Below are positions 15,610 through 23,411 of a stretch of 32,017 nucleotides of DNA, in pieces (within the stretch, counting starts at the first letter, position 1; every line of letters begins with the position of its first letter). A program made the position numbers and the translations under genes. The stretch spans positions 1 to 32,017 of the forward strand of contig VYFG01000025.1 in the NCBI GenBank assembly GCA_009842505.1, read 5' to 3'. Under the pieces are notes generated by a model. That model saw nothing but the letters and a program-made list of their open reading frames with translations, ran no database searches and had not been told where the DNA came from. Source of the DNA: Gammaproteobacteria bacterium (GTDB lineage: Bacteria > Pseudomonadota > Gammaproteobacteria > Arenicellales > Poriferihabitantaceae).

Positions 15610-16406
15610 ACGATCTACGACAAATACATGCCGACAGGAACACGGGCGGGACCCCGAGGCGACATGTCGGCGGCATTGTCCCCGGCCTGGCGGGCGCCCT
15701 CATGCTCTCGCTTTCCATCGCCGCCGGCGCGGAATCCGCGACCGGTCGGGTGGACTTTGCCGACCGGTATCATCTTGATTTCGGCGTCAGCGGTGAGGTG
15801 GCGCCGCCGGGCGTGCGCCCCGGCGACAGGGTAGAGGCGGGAGCGGTGCTGCTGCGCCTGAATCAGGCACCGTTCCTGGCGGATCTGGAGGCCGCCGCGG
15901 CCGAGATGGCGTGGAAGCAGGCGCTGCTGGATGAAGCCGACCGCGCCCGGGATCGTGACAACGAACTGTACGAGGAAGGTTCGCTGTCCCAGGTAGAGCT
16001 GGATCTGAGCGGCATCCGTCATCTCCAGGCGGAATCGGAATATCGCCGCAGCGCTGCGAACCACGCCGCAAGTGAAAGCCGGCTTCGGCGCAGCCGCATC
16101 ACCGCGCCCGTGGCGGGCATCGTGCTCGAGGTCAATACCCGGCCGGGAGACCGGGTCAACCTGGAGAGCGCCTCCCGCCCGGCCCTGGTGTTCGGTTCGG
16201 CAGTAACCGTGGTCCGGGCCCGGGTGGCGCCCGGTGCGGCTGTTCCCCCGGTGGGGGCGACGGTGGCACTGGTCGCCGGGGATCACGCCACGTCCGGCCG
16301 GGTGCAATCCGTACTTCCGGCCGCCGACGGTGAAGGTCTGGAGATGACCGTGGAGGGCGGGGACGCCCTGCCGCCCGCGGGCGGCCGCGTGGAGGTCAGC
16401 TACTGA
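15606..16406 (+). CDS. HlyD/MFP-type periplasmic adaptor
   Basis: 266 residues. An N-terminal hydrophobic anchor or signal (about 24-42) is followed by half of a lipoyl domain (SGEVAPPGVRPGDRVEAGAVLLRLN), a helical hairpin (about 80-155, with LYEEGSLSQVELD) and the second lipoyl half (RSRITAPVAGIVLEVNTRPGDRV), then a beta-barrel. This is the classic membrane fusion protein order, though short. ATG 15606 overlaps the TolC-like stop by four bases; an in-frame ATG at 15558 lies inside that gene. It would bridge TolC to an inner-membrane transporter that is not encoded here. Confidence 0.83.
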   Translation: MNDLRQIHADRNTGGTPRRHVGGIVPGLAGALMLSLSIAAGAESATGRVDFADRYHLDFGVSGEVAPPGVRPGDRVEAGAVLLRLNQAPFLADLEAAAAEMAWKQALLDEADRARDRDNELYEEGSLSQVELDLSGIRHLQAESEYRRSAANHAASESRLRRSRITAPVAGIVLEVNTRPGDRVNLESASRPALVFGSAVTVVRARVAPGAAVPPVGATVALVAGDHATSGRVQSVLPAADGEGLEMTVEGGDALPPAGGRVEVSY

Positions 16407-16422
16407 TCCGGCCTCGGGCGTT

Positions 16423-17547
16423 CTACAGGGTGTCCAGGGCCGCGGCAAGGTTGCCGACGGCCCGGTCAATGTCCGACAGCTTGTCCAGTCCGAAAAGGCC
16501 GAGGCGGAAACTCCGGAAGTCCGGCGGTTCGTCACACATCAGCGGCACGCCCGCGGCAATCTGGAGCCCGGCGGCGGCGAACCGGCTGCCGTTCTGGATG
16601 GCCGGATCCCCGGTGTAGGACACCACCACGCCCGGCGCCTGGAAGCCTTCCCGTGCTACGCTGGCAAATCCGCGGCTCTCAAGCAGTGTCCGCACGCGGC
16701 GCCCGAGTTCCCACTGGGCATCCCTGGCCCGGTCAAAGCCGAAATCACGCACTTCCATCATGGTGTCGCGGAGCACGGTCAGCGCATCCGTGGGCATGGT
16801 GGCGTGGTAGGCGTGACCGCCGCTCTCGTAGGCGCGCATGATCTCCAGCCACTTGGCGAGATCCCCAGCGAAACTGGAACTGCGTGTGTCCACGATCCGT
16901 TCCAGCGCCCTTTCCCCGAGCATGACGATACCGCTGCAGGGCGATGCGCTCCAGCCTTTCTGCGGGGCACTGATGAGGATGTCGACACCGGAATCGGCCA
17001 TGTCCAGCCAAGCCGCCCCGGACGCGATACAGTCGAGGACCGTCAGGCCACCATTTTCCCTCACCGCACCGGTGACCGCGCGCAGGTAGTCGTCCGGCAG
17101 GATCATGCCGCTGGCGGTTTCCACGTGCGGGGCAAATACCAGTTCGGGCTTTTCCCGGCGAATGGTATTCACGACCGTTTCGAGCGGTGCCGGGGCAAAC
17201 GGCGCTTCGGGCTCATCCGAAACACGGGATGCTTTCAGTACCGTGGATGCGGCGGGAATGTTCCCGGTTTCCAGGATCTGCGTCCAGCGGTAGCTGAACC
17301 AACCGTTGCGGATCACCAGACACCTGCGGTCTTCCGCAAACTGGCGCGCCACTGCCTCCATGGCATAGGTGCCGCCTCCGGGAACCAGTACCGTTGCCTC
17401 GGCCCGGTAGACATCCCTGAGCGTCCCCGAGAGATCGTTCATCACCTGCTGGAACCGTTCCGACATGTGGTTCAGGGAGCGGTCTGTGAACACCACGGAA
17501 TATTCGAGCAGACCGTCCGGGTCGACGTTGGGCAGTAATGGGGGCAT
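16423..17547 (-). CDS. Class V PLP-dependent aminotransferase
   Basis: 374 residues, fold type I class V, related to serine-pyruvate/alanine-glyoxylate aminotransferases. PGGGTYAMEAV (about 56-66) binds the cofactor phosphate, D172 in LDCIASGA contacts the pyridine nitrogen, and K197 in SAPQKGWSASP forms the Schiff base. The C-terminal small domain ends LFGLDKLSDIDRAVGNLAAAL. Substrate cannot be read from sequence. It lies 64 bases downstream of the CBS gene on the same strand and converges with the HlyD-like gene, leaving 16 bases between stops. Confidence 0.88.
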   Translation of the reverse strand: MPPLLPNVDPDGLLEYSVVFTDRSLNHMSERFQQVMNDLSGTLRDVYRAEATVLVPGGGTYAMEAVARQFAEDRRCLVIRNGWFSYRWTQILETGNIPAASTVLKASRVSDEPEAPFAPAPLETVVNTIRREKPELVFAPHVETASGMILPDDYLRAVTGAVRENGGLTVLDCIASGAAWLDMADSGVDILISAPQKGWSASPCSGIVMLGERALERIVDTRSSSFAGDLAKWLEIMRAYESGGHAYHATMPTDALTVLRDTMMEVRDFGFDRARDAQWELGRRVRTLLESRGFASVAREGFQAPGVVVSYTGDPAIQNGSRFAAAGLQIAAGVPLMCDEPPDFRSFRLGLFGLDKLSDIDRAVGNLAAALDTL

Positions 17548-17611
17548 GGTTGATCCGGTTATGCCGCCTGGCCGGCGGCGTTGAAGGTTGGCGATTCGGA
17601 CAAGGATTGAG

Positions 17612-18046
17612 TCAGCTGGCGATGTACTGCTGCAGATGATCGATCGTTTCCTGCTGTTCCTTGATGATGGACGAGATGAGATCCCCGGTGGACACCATTC
17701 CCACGACCCGGTCGCCTTCCTTGACCGGCAGGTGCCGGAAGCCGTGCTTGTTCGTCAGCGCAAGGCATTCGTCAACGCTGTTCGACGGGGACGTACAGAT
17801 TACTTCAGGGGTCATGATTTCCCTGACCGGAGTGTCATGGGAGGTTTTCCCCACGAGGATCATCTTGCGGGCGTAGTCTCGCTCACTGAAAATTCCGCGC
17901 AGCTCGTCACCCTCCATGACCAGGACGCAGCCGATGTCATGCACCTTCATCAATTCCAGGGCGGCACGCACCATCTGGTCGGGCCGGACACTGTGGATCA
18001 CCGGTTTCTCCGACTTGGCCCTGATCAGGGTTCCTACTGTGGTCAT
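17612..18046 (-). CDS. Two-CBS-domain protein
   Basis: 144 residues made almost entirely of two CBS repeats. The first (about 8-65) has VRAALELMKVHDIGCVLVM and LRGIFSERDYARKM, and the second (about 75-138) has VDECLALTNKHGFRHLPV and VVGMVSTGDLIS. Stand-alone CBS pairs bind adenine nucleotides and act as energy or redox sensors, usually on a partner. A GGAGA site precedes the ATG. The partner may be the aminotransferase downstream, but nothing in the sequence proves it. Confidence 0.9.
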   Translation of the reverse strand: MTTVGTLIRAKSEKPVIHSVRPDQMVRAALELMKVHDIGCVLVMEGDELRGIFSERDYARKMILVGKTSHDTPVREIMTPEVICTSPSNSVDECLALTNKHGFRHLPVKEGDRVVGMVSTGDLISSIIKEQQETIDHLQQYIAS

Positions 18047-18255
18047 GGTGATATCTCCAATTTTCTGGATTATTACGGTTTATGATAGCAAAAACAGTCT
18101 GCCGGGCGGTATGCGCGGGAAGGCAGGCAGGTCTCATCAAAAGGTCGTGTGCGGAAACAGACGGAGCGGGGTGCGCGCGGCCCGCCGGTCCGTTGCGCGT
18201 TCCTGTCGCGGAATCTCCCGGCCTGTCCCGGGATCCGGGGTGCGGCGCCAAATGA

Positions 18256-18278
18256 AAAGGGCGGCCGGGGCCGCCCTC
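18256..18278 (-). terminator. Intrinsic terminator after the rhodanese gene
   Basis: GGGCGGCC/GGCCGCCC inverted repeat (about 18259-18276). Read on the minus strand it is followed by TTTTCATTT. It lies about 23 bases beyond the rhodanese stop. Confidence 0.85.
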
Positions 18279-18300
18279 GAAAGTCCGGTTGTGGACGGTA

Positions 18301-19002
18301 TCAGGGTTTCGCGGTAGTCAAACCCAGGATTTCCCAGGCCTGCATGCCGTCACGGTACCACTTGATCTTCCCTGCGGGGTAGCCGTACTTGAGCAGGGTC
18401 TTGATGCTGGCGGGGGACTGTCCGCACCACATCCCGTTGCAGAACATGACCAGAGTCTTGGCGCTGCCATAGTCGAACACCTCGCTCACCCGGTTGTTGG
18501 CAATGGCATCATCGATCTCGATGAAGTCAACGCCTTCGGCCAGAGCGACATTGAACTGTCCGGTCATGGTGTTGGTGATCACTTCCGTGGTGGCGCCCTG
18601 GGACGGAGTCAGCAGGGTCCACGGAACGTTTACCGCGCCGGGAATGGTGCCCCTGGATACCCAGTCGGGTGTCCGGGAGTCAACCAGCATGATGCTGCTG
18701 TCGCCGGCAGACATCTTCGCGGCATAGTCGAGAACCTCCACTTCACCCAGGGTTTCCACGCCCTCGGCCAGGACCATCGGCTGGATGCAGAAAGGCGGGC
18801 AGGGACGGGAGGTCTTGGCGAATGCGTCGATGACCGTGTTCTTGTTGTCCTGGTTGCGCATGACTTCCACGGACTGGCCGTTGTGGGTCACCATGACGGA
18901 CATCAGGTCCGGCGTGATGCCGACCGGCTTGTTCTCTGCAAGTGCAGGGGTTGAAAGACTCGCTGCGAGCAGGGCAGGCAGCAGGATTTGATAGTGTTTC
19001 AT
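18301..19002 (-). CDS. Periplasmic rhodanese-like sulfurtransferase
   Basis: 233 residues with signal peptide (1-22). One rhodanese domain fills the C-terminal two thirds: IMLVDSRTPDWVSRGTIPGAVNVP, then the active-site loop C188-N-G-M-W-C193-G-Q-S-P. C188 takes the catalytic persulfide position and C193 is extra inside the loop. A second pair, C68 and C72 (RPCPPFCIQP), lies in the N-terminal region and could form a disulfide or persulfide relay. Exported rhodaneses such as SoxL occur with sox genes in purple sulfur bacteria; equivalence is possible but unproven. It follows a small acidic protein, an ArsR repressor and a peroxiredoxin on the same strand and ends at a terminator. Confidence 0.86.
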   Translation of the reverse strand: MKHYQILLPALLAASLSTPALAENKPVGITPDLMSVMVTHNGQSVEVMRNQDNKNTVIDAFAKTSRPCPPFCIQPMVLAEGVETLGEVEVLDYAAKMSAGDSSIMLVDSRTPDWVSRGTIPGAVNVPWTLLTPSQGATTEVITNTMTGQFNVALAEGVDFIEIDDAIANNRVSEVFDYGSAKTLVMFCNGMWCGQSPASIKTLLKYGYPAGKIKWYRDGMQAWEILGLTTAKP

Positions 19003-19077
19003 GTCAGATTCCTCTGTATTGGTGGTTGGTAAATGTTAGCTGCGCGGGCTTCACAAGGATAGCACCATGGGTACCGT

Positions 19078-19097
19078 ACAGCCTACAGTCAGGCTGT
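19078..19097 (-). other. Hairpin in the gap before the rhodanese gene
   Basis: ACAGCCT (19078-19084) and AGGCTGT (19091-19097) form a perfect 7-bp stem with a six-base loop. There is no T-tract, so it is not an obvious terminator. It lies between the stop of the small acidic protein and the rhodanese start and may be an RNA processing or stability element. Confidence 0.4.
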
Positions 19098-19123
19098 CGA
19101 CGCCCCGGTAGGAGACTCCTGAT

Positions 19124-19336
19124 TCAGCACTCGGGTTCTTCTTCCTCTTCTTCCACCAGCTTTTTCTCCTCGCCATCCCCCTGGATGACCGTGTCACTCT
19201 GGAAGAGTACACCGGCCCCGGAGCCAGGGGTGGTCGCGGTTCCGGCCATGGCATGGGACGCTGACACACCCAGGATTGAGGCAAGCAGGAGAAGAACAGC
19301 TGAGATCAGGGCAGGAGACAGGTTTTGGGTTTGCAT
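19124..19336 (-). CDS. Small exported acidic protein ending in Glu-rich tail and Cys
   Basis: 70 residues. A signal peptide (hydrophobic 10-24, ending SASHAMA) is followed by about 40 residues with a run of six glutamates and the terminus E-P-E-C70. I do not recognise the family. The ATG at 19336 follows the ArsR stop by 14 bases, and the rhodanese gene lies downstream, so it is probably co-transcribed. A sole cysteine at the extreme C-terminus recalls carrier arms such as that of SoxY, but this is only an analogy. A longer in-frame start (19396) would overlap ArsR and is unlikely. Confidence 0.6.
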   Translation of the reverse strand: MQTQNLSPALISAVLLLLASILGVSASHAMAGTATTPGSGAGVLFQSDTVIQGDGEEKKLVEEEEEEPEC

Positions 19337-19350
19337 GATGAACTGCTGGT

Positions 19351-19815
19351 TCAGATGGTTGAATTCAAGTGATGCACGATGGCGAACTGCCCGCACTCAC
19401 CGTTTTGTTGCGACAGGTTTTCCCGGTCAATTCCCACGTCGGCCGGGCGGTTGTCTTTACCGATCGACGTCGGTTCAAGCATGGACTCGTGGAGTTTTCC
19501 GCGCAGTTCGACGAGTCCGTCCACAAATCCTATGGTGGAGGCACCGCAGAGGGAATAGAAGATCACCTTGGACTGCCGGCGCGTGGTCACGAGCCCGTGA
19601 TCCCGCAGCTTGCGCAATTCGTGGGAGAGGTTGGGCTGCTTGAGTTCCAGCGCGGATTCGAGTTCCCCCACTGCACACTCGCCGGCCCTCAGATGCAGCA
19701 GGATGCGCAGCCGGTTCGGATTGGAGATCAGTTTCAGCCAGCTGCAGAACGCCTCTACCGGCATGCCGGTCTGCAGGGCCCCGTTCGTCATTGTTTCGTT
19801 GCCGGAAGCACGCAT
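19351..19815 (-). CDS. ArsR-family transcriptional repressor, possible persulfide sensor
   Basis: 154-residue winged-helix repressor. The HTH is at about 48-75 (VGELESALELKQPNLSHELRKLRDHGLV), followed by the wing TTRRQSKVIFYSL. Cysteines are at 24, 47 (AGECAVGE, just before the HTH), 90 (SLCGAS) and 141. Cys47 is placed like the first reactive Cys of SoxR/BigR/SqrR-type sensors that release DNA when a persulfide bridge forms. The second partner is less clear. A C-terminal tail of about 35 residues goes beyond the core. It starts one base after the peroxiredoxin stop. Likely targets are its own operon and neighbouring redox genes. Confidence 0.85.
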   Translation of the reverse strand: MRASGNETMTNGALQTGMPVEAFCSWLKLISNPNRLRILLHLRAGECAVGELESALELKQPNLSHELRKLRDHGLVTTRRQSKVIFYSLCGASTIGFVDGLVELRGKLHESMLEPTSIGKDNRPADVGIDRENLSQQNGECGQFAIVHHLNSTI

Positions 19816-19816
19816 G

Positions 19817-20500
19817 TCAGTTCACCACCCTGGGTGCGGCAAAATACCACTCCGGGGTATCCTGCATGGCGTCCACACTGTCCGCATCGGTCATGGTGAC
19901 TGGTGCCATGGGCACCAGTGCATCTCCGGGTTGCCAGCCTTCTGGTGTGGTCATGGAATTGCGTTCGGCCACGGACTGGAGTGCAACCAGGGTCCGCAGG
20001 ATTTCGGTGGCGGACCGGCCCACCTGCATGGGGTAGAAGATCTTCGCCCGCAGGATACCGTCGGGATTGATGAAGAACACGCAGCGGACTGTGGCGGTGC
20101 TGCTGGAGGATTCATCCAGCATGCCGTAGGCCCGGGCAATGGACATGGAAATATCCTCCACAATGGGAAACGTGATCTCGACGCCGAATTTTTCCCGGAT
20201 ATTCCGCACCCAGGCGACATGGGAGTAGATGCTGTCCACCGACAGGCCGAGGAGGGCGCAGCCCCGCTGCCGGAACTGCCCGTAAAGGCGTTGCAGAGCG
20301 ATAAATTCGGAAGTGCAGACCGGCGTGAAGTCCGCCGGATGGGCAAACAGGATCAGCCATTGCCCCCGGTAGTCCTCCAGGGAGACTGGCCCCATGGTGC
20401 TGCGCGCCGCGAACCCGGGTACCGGGCAGTCAAGCAGTAGGGCCCTTGCCGCCCCTGTCTGGCCGGCACCGTTGGAAGAGGTATTGTCCGGGGTGCTCAT
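19817..20500 (-). CDS. Peroxiredoxin of the AhpC/Prx6 (1-Cys) type
   Basis: 227 residues from ATG 20500. The peroxidatic cysteine is C62 in HPADFTPVCTSEF. LSVDSIYSHVAWVRNI, FPIVEDISMSIARAYGML and VRCVFFINPDG are in the usual order, with a Prx6-type C-terminal extension (TPEGWQPGDALVP). There is no resolving Cys in the 2-Cys position. It reduces peroxides, and in a sulfur context possibly persulfides. A TTG at 20542 would add 14 residues but lies within the AT-rich promoter. It is first gene of the prx-arsR-small protein-rhodanese run. Confidence 0.9.
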   Translation of the reverse strand: MSTPDNTSSNGAGQTGAARALLLDCPVPGFAARSTMGPVSLEDYRGQWLILFAHPADFTPVCTSEFIALQRLYGQFRQRGCALLGLSVDSIYSHVAWVRNIREKFGVEITFPIVEDISMSIARAYGMLDESSSSTATVRCVFFINPDGILRAKIFYPMQVGRSATEILRTLVALQSVAERNSMTTPEGWQPGDALVPMAPVTMTDADSVDAMQDTPEWYFAAPRVVN

Positions 20501-20529
20501 CGGTGTGCTGAATGATCCAGTAGTTCCAG

Positions 20530-20585
20530 TTTTATTTAACAAATTATTATATAAATTATATTAGAAAGACAAGTATAGATTTTCG
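20530..20585 (-). promoter_or_regulatory. AT-rich promoter of the peroxiredoxin operon, with TATATTAG
   Basis: A strongly AT-rich block just upstream of the peroxiredoxin start. On the minus strand it holds two overlapping-spaced TATAAT hexamers (20560-20555 and 20551-20546) and CTAATATA, the complement of TATATTAG at 20557-20564. The last 225 bases up to the previous gene hold nothing recognisable. Confidence 0.5.
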
Positions 20586-20810
20586 CGTACTCGTTTACCA
20601 CGTGCGCTCTCGTCCCGGGTGGCGTCTAACAGTTGGAAAAACAGCAGGATACGGATTGTTTTCGGGTGTCCGCGTGAGAATGTATCCGCCGTCCGGACGC
20701 CATCCGCCCGAACCGGTCTTGCGCAGCGGTTGACAGGTTCGGCGGAACCTTGGACCCCCGGAGGGGTATACGGTCCGTGACCGGACACTGCCCGGGCAGC
20801 GGTGGGGGAT

Positions 20811-21878
20811 CTAGTATTTCCAGATATCCACGTCGATGCCCTGTTCCCGGATTTCCTCCGCACGGTCACTGAGATAGCGCTGGAAGTTGGGTTCTTCATG
20901 GTAAGCCCCGCTGGAGGCGTATGCCAGCGCCCCCAGGATGTGAAAGGTCCGGAACTGTGCATTGATCTTCATGATGACCCCGCCCTCCGGGTCGAACAGC
21001 ACCATTGCCGGGCTGTAGCCGATGCCGAGGTCCCGGGCCCAGCGGGAAGCCGTGGTGGAGGTGCCGTCGGGGAGCCTGACGGAGGTATCCGCCCAGCGAT
21101 TGACCTGCAGGATATCGAAACGGTCGAGCAGGGGACCGGCGTCGGGGTCACGGAATGTCTTTTCATGCAGGAGGTTGCAGTTCATGCAGTCCCCTTCCTC
21201 GAATAGGACGGCCAGGGGCCGGTTTTGTCCTCCCTGGGTCAGGTCGTAGGGTGGCGCCATGGCCTGCTCCATGACGTTGTCCAGGTCCGTCGCGGCGCCC
21301 TTGCGACGCTCGGCCACGTAGTCCGCCCAGGAGGAACCGGACTCCAGGCGGTTGGCGACGTATTCCAGGGCGAGGCCGAAATCCTCTGGCGGCAGGTAGC
21401 CGTCCAGGCGCAGGACCACCTTGCGGTTCTCGCCGAAGAACAGCAGGGTGGGGGTGAAATCCACATCAAGCGCGGCGGCCAGGGTCTTTTCCGAGAACTG
21501 CTGCCCGCTGACCTGCACCACCTCCCGGTCGCCCCACATGTTGATGGCCACCACGTCGAAGTGCTGGCGCACCTTCTGACCCATGATCTCGCTGCTGAAA
21601 TTGTGTTCGACCAGCTTGTTGCAGTAGGGACACCCGTCCTGATGGAAGTAGAGCATGAGCCGGCGTCCCTCGGCGGCAGCTTCTTCGATATCCTCCTCGA
21701 ATTCCAGGAAGCTTTCCTTGAACCATTGCGGGTGGACGGTGTTCTTGGCTCCCCGGAATTCACCCATCGTGGTTTCGCCGTGGCCGGTCTCGCCCGACGA
21801 CTCCTGGGCAGCCCCCGCAAGCGGCAGGAAAAACAGTGGCAACAGGAAGAATAACCGGTAAGTCGCGAACGGTTTCAT
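20811..21878 (-). CDS. Exported protein with two tandem thioredoxin-like domains (CPYC and CMNC)
   Basis: 355 residues from ATG 21878; longer in-frame starts run through the promoter. The signal peptide covers 1-24. Domain 1 (about 45-185) has D-G-C83-P-Y-C86-N-K and cis-Pro FTPTLLFFGENRK. Domain 2 (about 195-330) has G-D-C231-M-N-C234-N and YSPAMVLFDPEGG. Both resemble SoxW-type thioredoxins. Having two domains with different CxxC pairs suggests electron or sulfur relay between them, or two substrates. It is divergent from the methionine-rich protein gene. The promoter carries paired ATATTAG motifs. Confidence 0.84.
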   Translation of the reverse strand: MKPFATYRLFFLLPLFFLPLAGAAQESSGETGHGETTMGEFRGAKNTVHPQWFKESFLEFEEDIEEAAAEGRRLMLYFHQDGCPYCNKLVEHNFSSEIMGQKVRQHFDVVAINMWGDREVVQVSGQQFSEKTLAAALDVDFTPTLLFFGENRKVVLRLDGYLPPEDFGLALEYVANRLESGSSWADYVAERRKGAATDLDNVMEQAMAPPYDLTQGGQNRPLAVLFEEGDCMNCNLLHEKTFRDPDAGPLLDRFDILQVNRWADTSVRLPDGTSTTASRWARDLGIGYSPAMVLFDPEGGVIMKINAQFRTFHILGALAYASSGAYHEEPNFQRYLSDRAEEIREQGIDVDIWKY

Positions 21879-21905
21879 GGCGATGGCTCGTTCATGAGAA
21901 TTTCC

Positions 21906-21926
21906 TATATTAGAACATATTAGAAC
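21906..21926 (-). promoter_or_regulatory. Tandem ATATTAGAAC repeats in the promoter of the two-domain thioredoxin gene
   Basis: Two direct copies of (T/C)ATATTAGAAC at 21906-21916 and 21916-21926 lie 28-48 bases upstream of the start at 21878. The first contains the same octamer as at 13621 and 20557. The ten-base spacing puts both copies on one DNA face, as for a repressor or activator site. Confidence 0.5.
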
Positions 21927-21929
21927 ATT

Positions 21930-22320
21930 TCCGGCACGGTTTCCATCATGCCGTTCCCACGGCTCTCCGGCGGAGGATGCAGCACGGAACGCCTGCCTTT
22001 CATCCGGCCTTGGGGAAATGGCAGTTCCCCGGAGCATTTCAATGTCTCCAGGAAACAGACGAAGTGCCGGCAGCGATACGGGAGGAAGGGTAGCCGGGTA
22101 TCGGAATGCCCGGTACGGGATGCCCCGTACAAGGATCCAGGGTGCCGATCTTCACCTACGCCAGCCGGTTGGCGGGAGCTCTGAATGTCCTCCGGATTCC
22201 CGTCTGCAGATGACCTGCAGAGCGGCCGGGCTTGCCCCCTATTTACTTCGGGATATCCGGGAGTGAGGACCCCTATTCCTCCGTTACCCCATCAGCCTAC
22301 AGGTTCCCAGATGGCGGAAA
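21930..22320. other. Non-coding stretch between divergent genes; hairpin seen, no gene supported
   Basis: About 390 GC-rich bases with only short overlapping reading frames that lack family features or ribosome sites. A strong hairpin GTACGGG-loop-CCCGTAC lies at 22113-22130. CTGCAG occurs twice five bases apart near 22203-22219. It may be a 5' leader or a small RNA. I see no further structure. Confidence 0.3.
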
Positions 22321-22365
22321 GCTTATACTTTAGTTTTTTATTATATAATATATTTACTAACGTCC
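22321..22365 (+). promoter_or_regulatory. AT-rich promoter of the methionine-rich repeat protein
   Basis: A sharply AT-rich block with TATAAT at 22344-22349, 54 bases before the ATG at 22403. No good -35 is visible, so an activator may be needed. Confidence 0.5.
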
Positions 22366-22402
22366 ATCGCCCGAGTTCCGGGCATTCTCGAAAGGTATCA
22401 TC

Positions 22403-23200
22403 ATGAACAGATTGATCACGACACTGGCCCTTGCGACCAGCCTCCTCGTTTCGCCATTGGCCGGTGCTCAGGGCGAGTCTTCGGACACGAATGCCCAGAA
22501 CCCCATGGACGTAAACCAGATGATGGAGGCCATGATGAAGTCCATGGCCGAAGCCGGAGGAATGCCCCAGGCACCGGCGGGCCTCAATCCGATGGGCATG
22601 ACGGATGCCATGTCCAACCCCATGGCCATGATGAACCCGATGACCATGATGAACCCGGGCGCCATGGCGAATCCCATGGCGATGATGAATCCTGGTGCCA
22701 TGGCGAATCCCATGGCGATGATGAATCCGGGTGCCATGGCGAATCCCATGTCCAACCCCATGGCCATGATGAATCCGATGACCATGATGAACCCCATGAT
22801 GATGTATCCGATGATGATGGCGCCGATGGGGGCGATGATGCCCATGATGGGGGGGATCGGACAGATGGGGATGGGACAGCCACAGGGCGGCCCCTTCGTG
22901 ATGATGAGTCCGCAGAACTGGACCAACCCGGGCGCCTACATGCAGATGATGTCTCCCCAGGGGATGACTGCCATGATGAATCCGGGCAGTTTGGTGGGCT
23001 TGATGAATCCCGGCGCCTACACCCAGTTGATGAACCCCAATGCCTACATGCAGATGATGTCCCAGGGTATGAACCCGCAGACTTATACCGGGATGATGGA
23101 CAGCCTGATGACACCGGACGAATACACCAAGTGGTATGAAGGCATGATGTCCAGCCTCAAGGAGGCCATGAATTCCATGACGGGGGGAGACGACCAGTAG
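22403..23200 (+). CDS. Exported methionine-rich protein with NP-M-M and nonapeptide repeats
   Basis: 265 residues. The signal peptide covers 1-22. Residues 62-150 are low-complexity Met/Asn/Pro/Ala, including three 12-residue units (N-P-G-A-M-A-N-P-M-A-M-M from N84). After G-G-P-F-V-M-M-S-P-Q-N-W comes a nonapeptide array with prolines at 176, 185, 194, 203 and 212, pattern P-[GN]-x-[Y]-x-x-[LM]-M-[NS], and a degenerate continuation at 225 and 238. No family is recognised. The same nonapeptide builds the protein at 26183. Repetitive Tyr/Pro/Met secreted proteins next to sulfur genes recall sulfur-globule envelope proteins; metal binding by methionines is the main alternative. DsrE2 follows 211 bases later. 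Confidence 0.8.
   Translation: MNRLITTLALATSLLVSPLAGAQGESSDTNAQNPMDVNQMMEAMMKSMAEAGGMPQAPAGLNPMGMTDAMSNPMAMMNPMTMMNPGAMANPMAMMNPGAMANPMAMMNPGAMANPMSNPMAMMNPMTMMNPMMMYPMMMAPMGAMMPMMGGIGQMGMGQPQGGPFVMMSPQNWTNPGAYMQMMSPQGMTAMMNPGSLVGLMNPGAYTQLMNPNAYMQMMSQGMNPQTYTGMMDSLMTPDEYTKWYEGMMSSLKEAMNSMTGGDDQ
22652..22759 (+). repeat. Three tandem 36-bp repeats in the methionine-rich gene
   Basis: Nearly identical 36-bp units (a GCCATGGCGA core at 22661, 22697 and 22733) encode three 12-residue blocks; the third diverges at its end. Near identity at silent positions indicates recent duplication. Confidence 0.92.
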
Positions 23201-23411
23201 ATGTATCGGCTGGTTCCGGATGCCGGAAAGATTCGCCGGGTCTTCTTCGGCCAGCGGACTTCCGGCGGGTGTCCGGGTTGGTGCCGCCAAGCGGAAAGGT
23301 GCCGGGCAATGCTAGGCCCAACACGGCGTCAGGTTACTGGCTGACGTGATTGGACGGGGTGCCCGAAATTGCAGAGATAGACCGAAACCATCCAGGAGTA
23401 CTTGAATCACC

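Noticed and set aside
18120..18255. Possible gene between the CBS and rhodanese genes
   Set aside because: Only shadow frames; the region fits a CBS promoter and the rhodanese terminator.
22652..22759. Short tandem repeats considered as a CRISPR-like array
   Set aside because: Units are in-frame coding repeats with no unique spacers.
22292..23290. His-rich 332-codon minus-strand frame opposite the methionine-rich gene
   Set aside because: It arises from CAT/ATG complementarity in the Met-rich repeats; the plus-strand frame has signal peptide and promoter.
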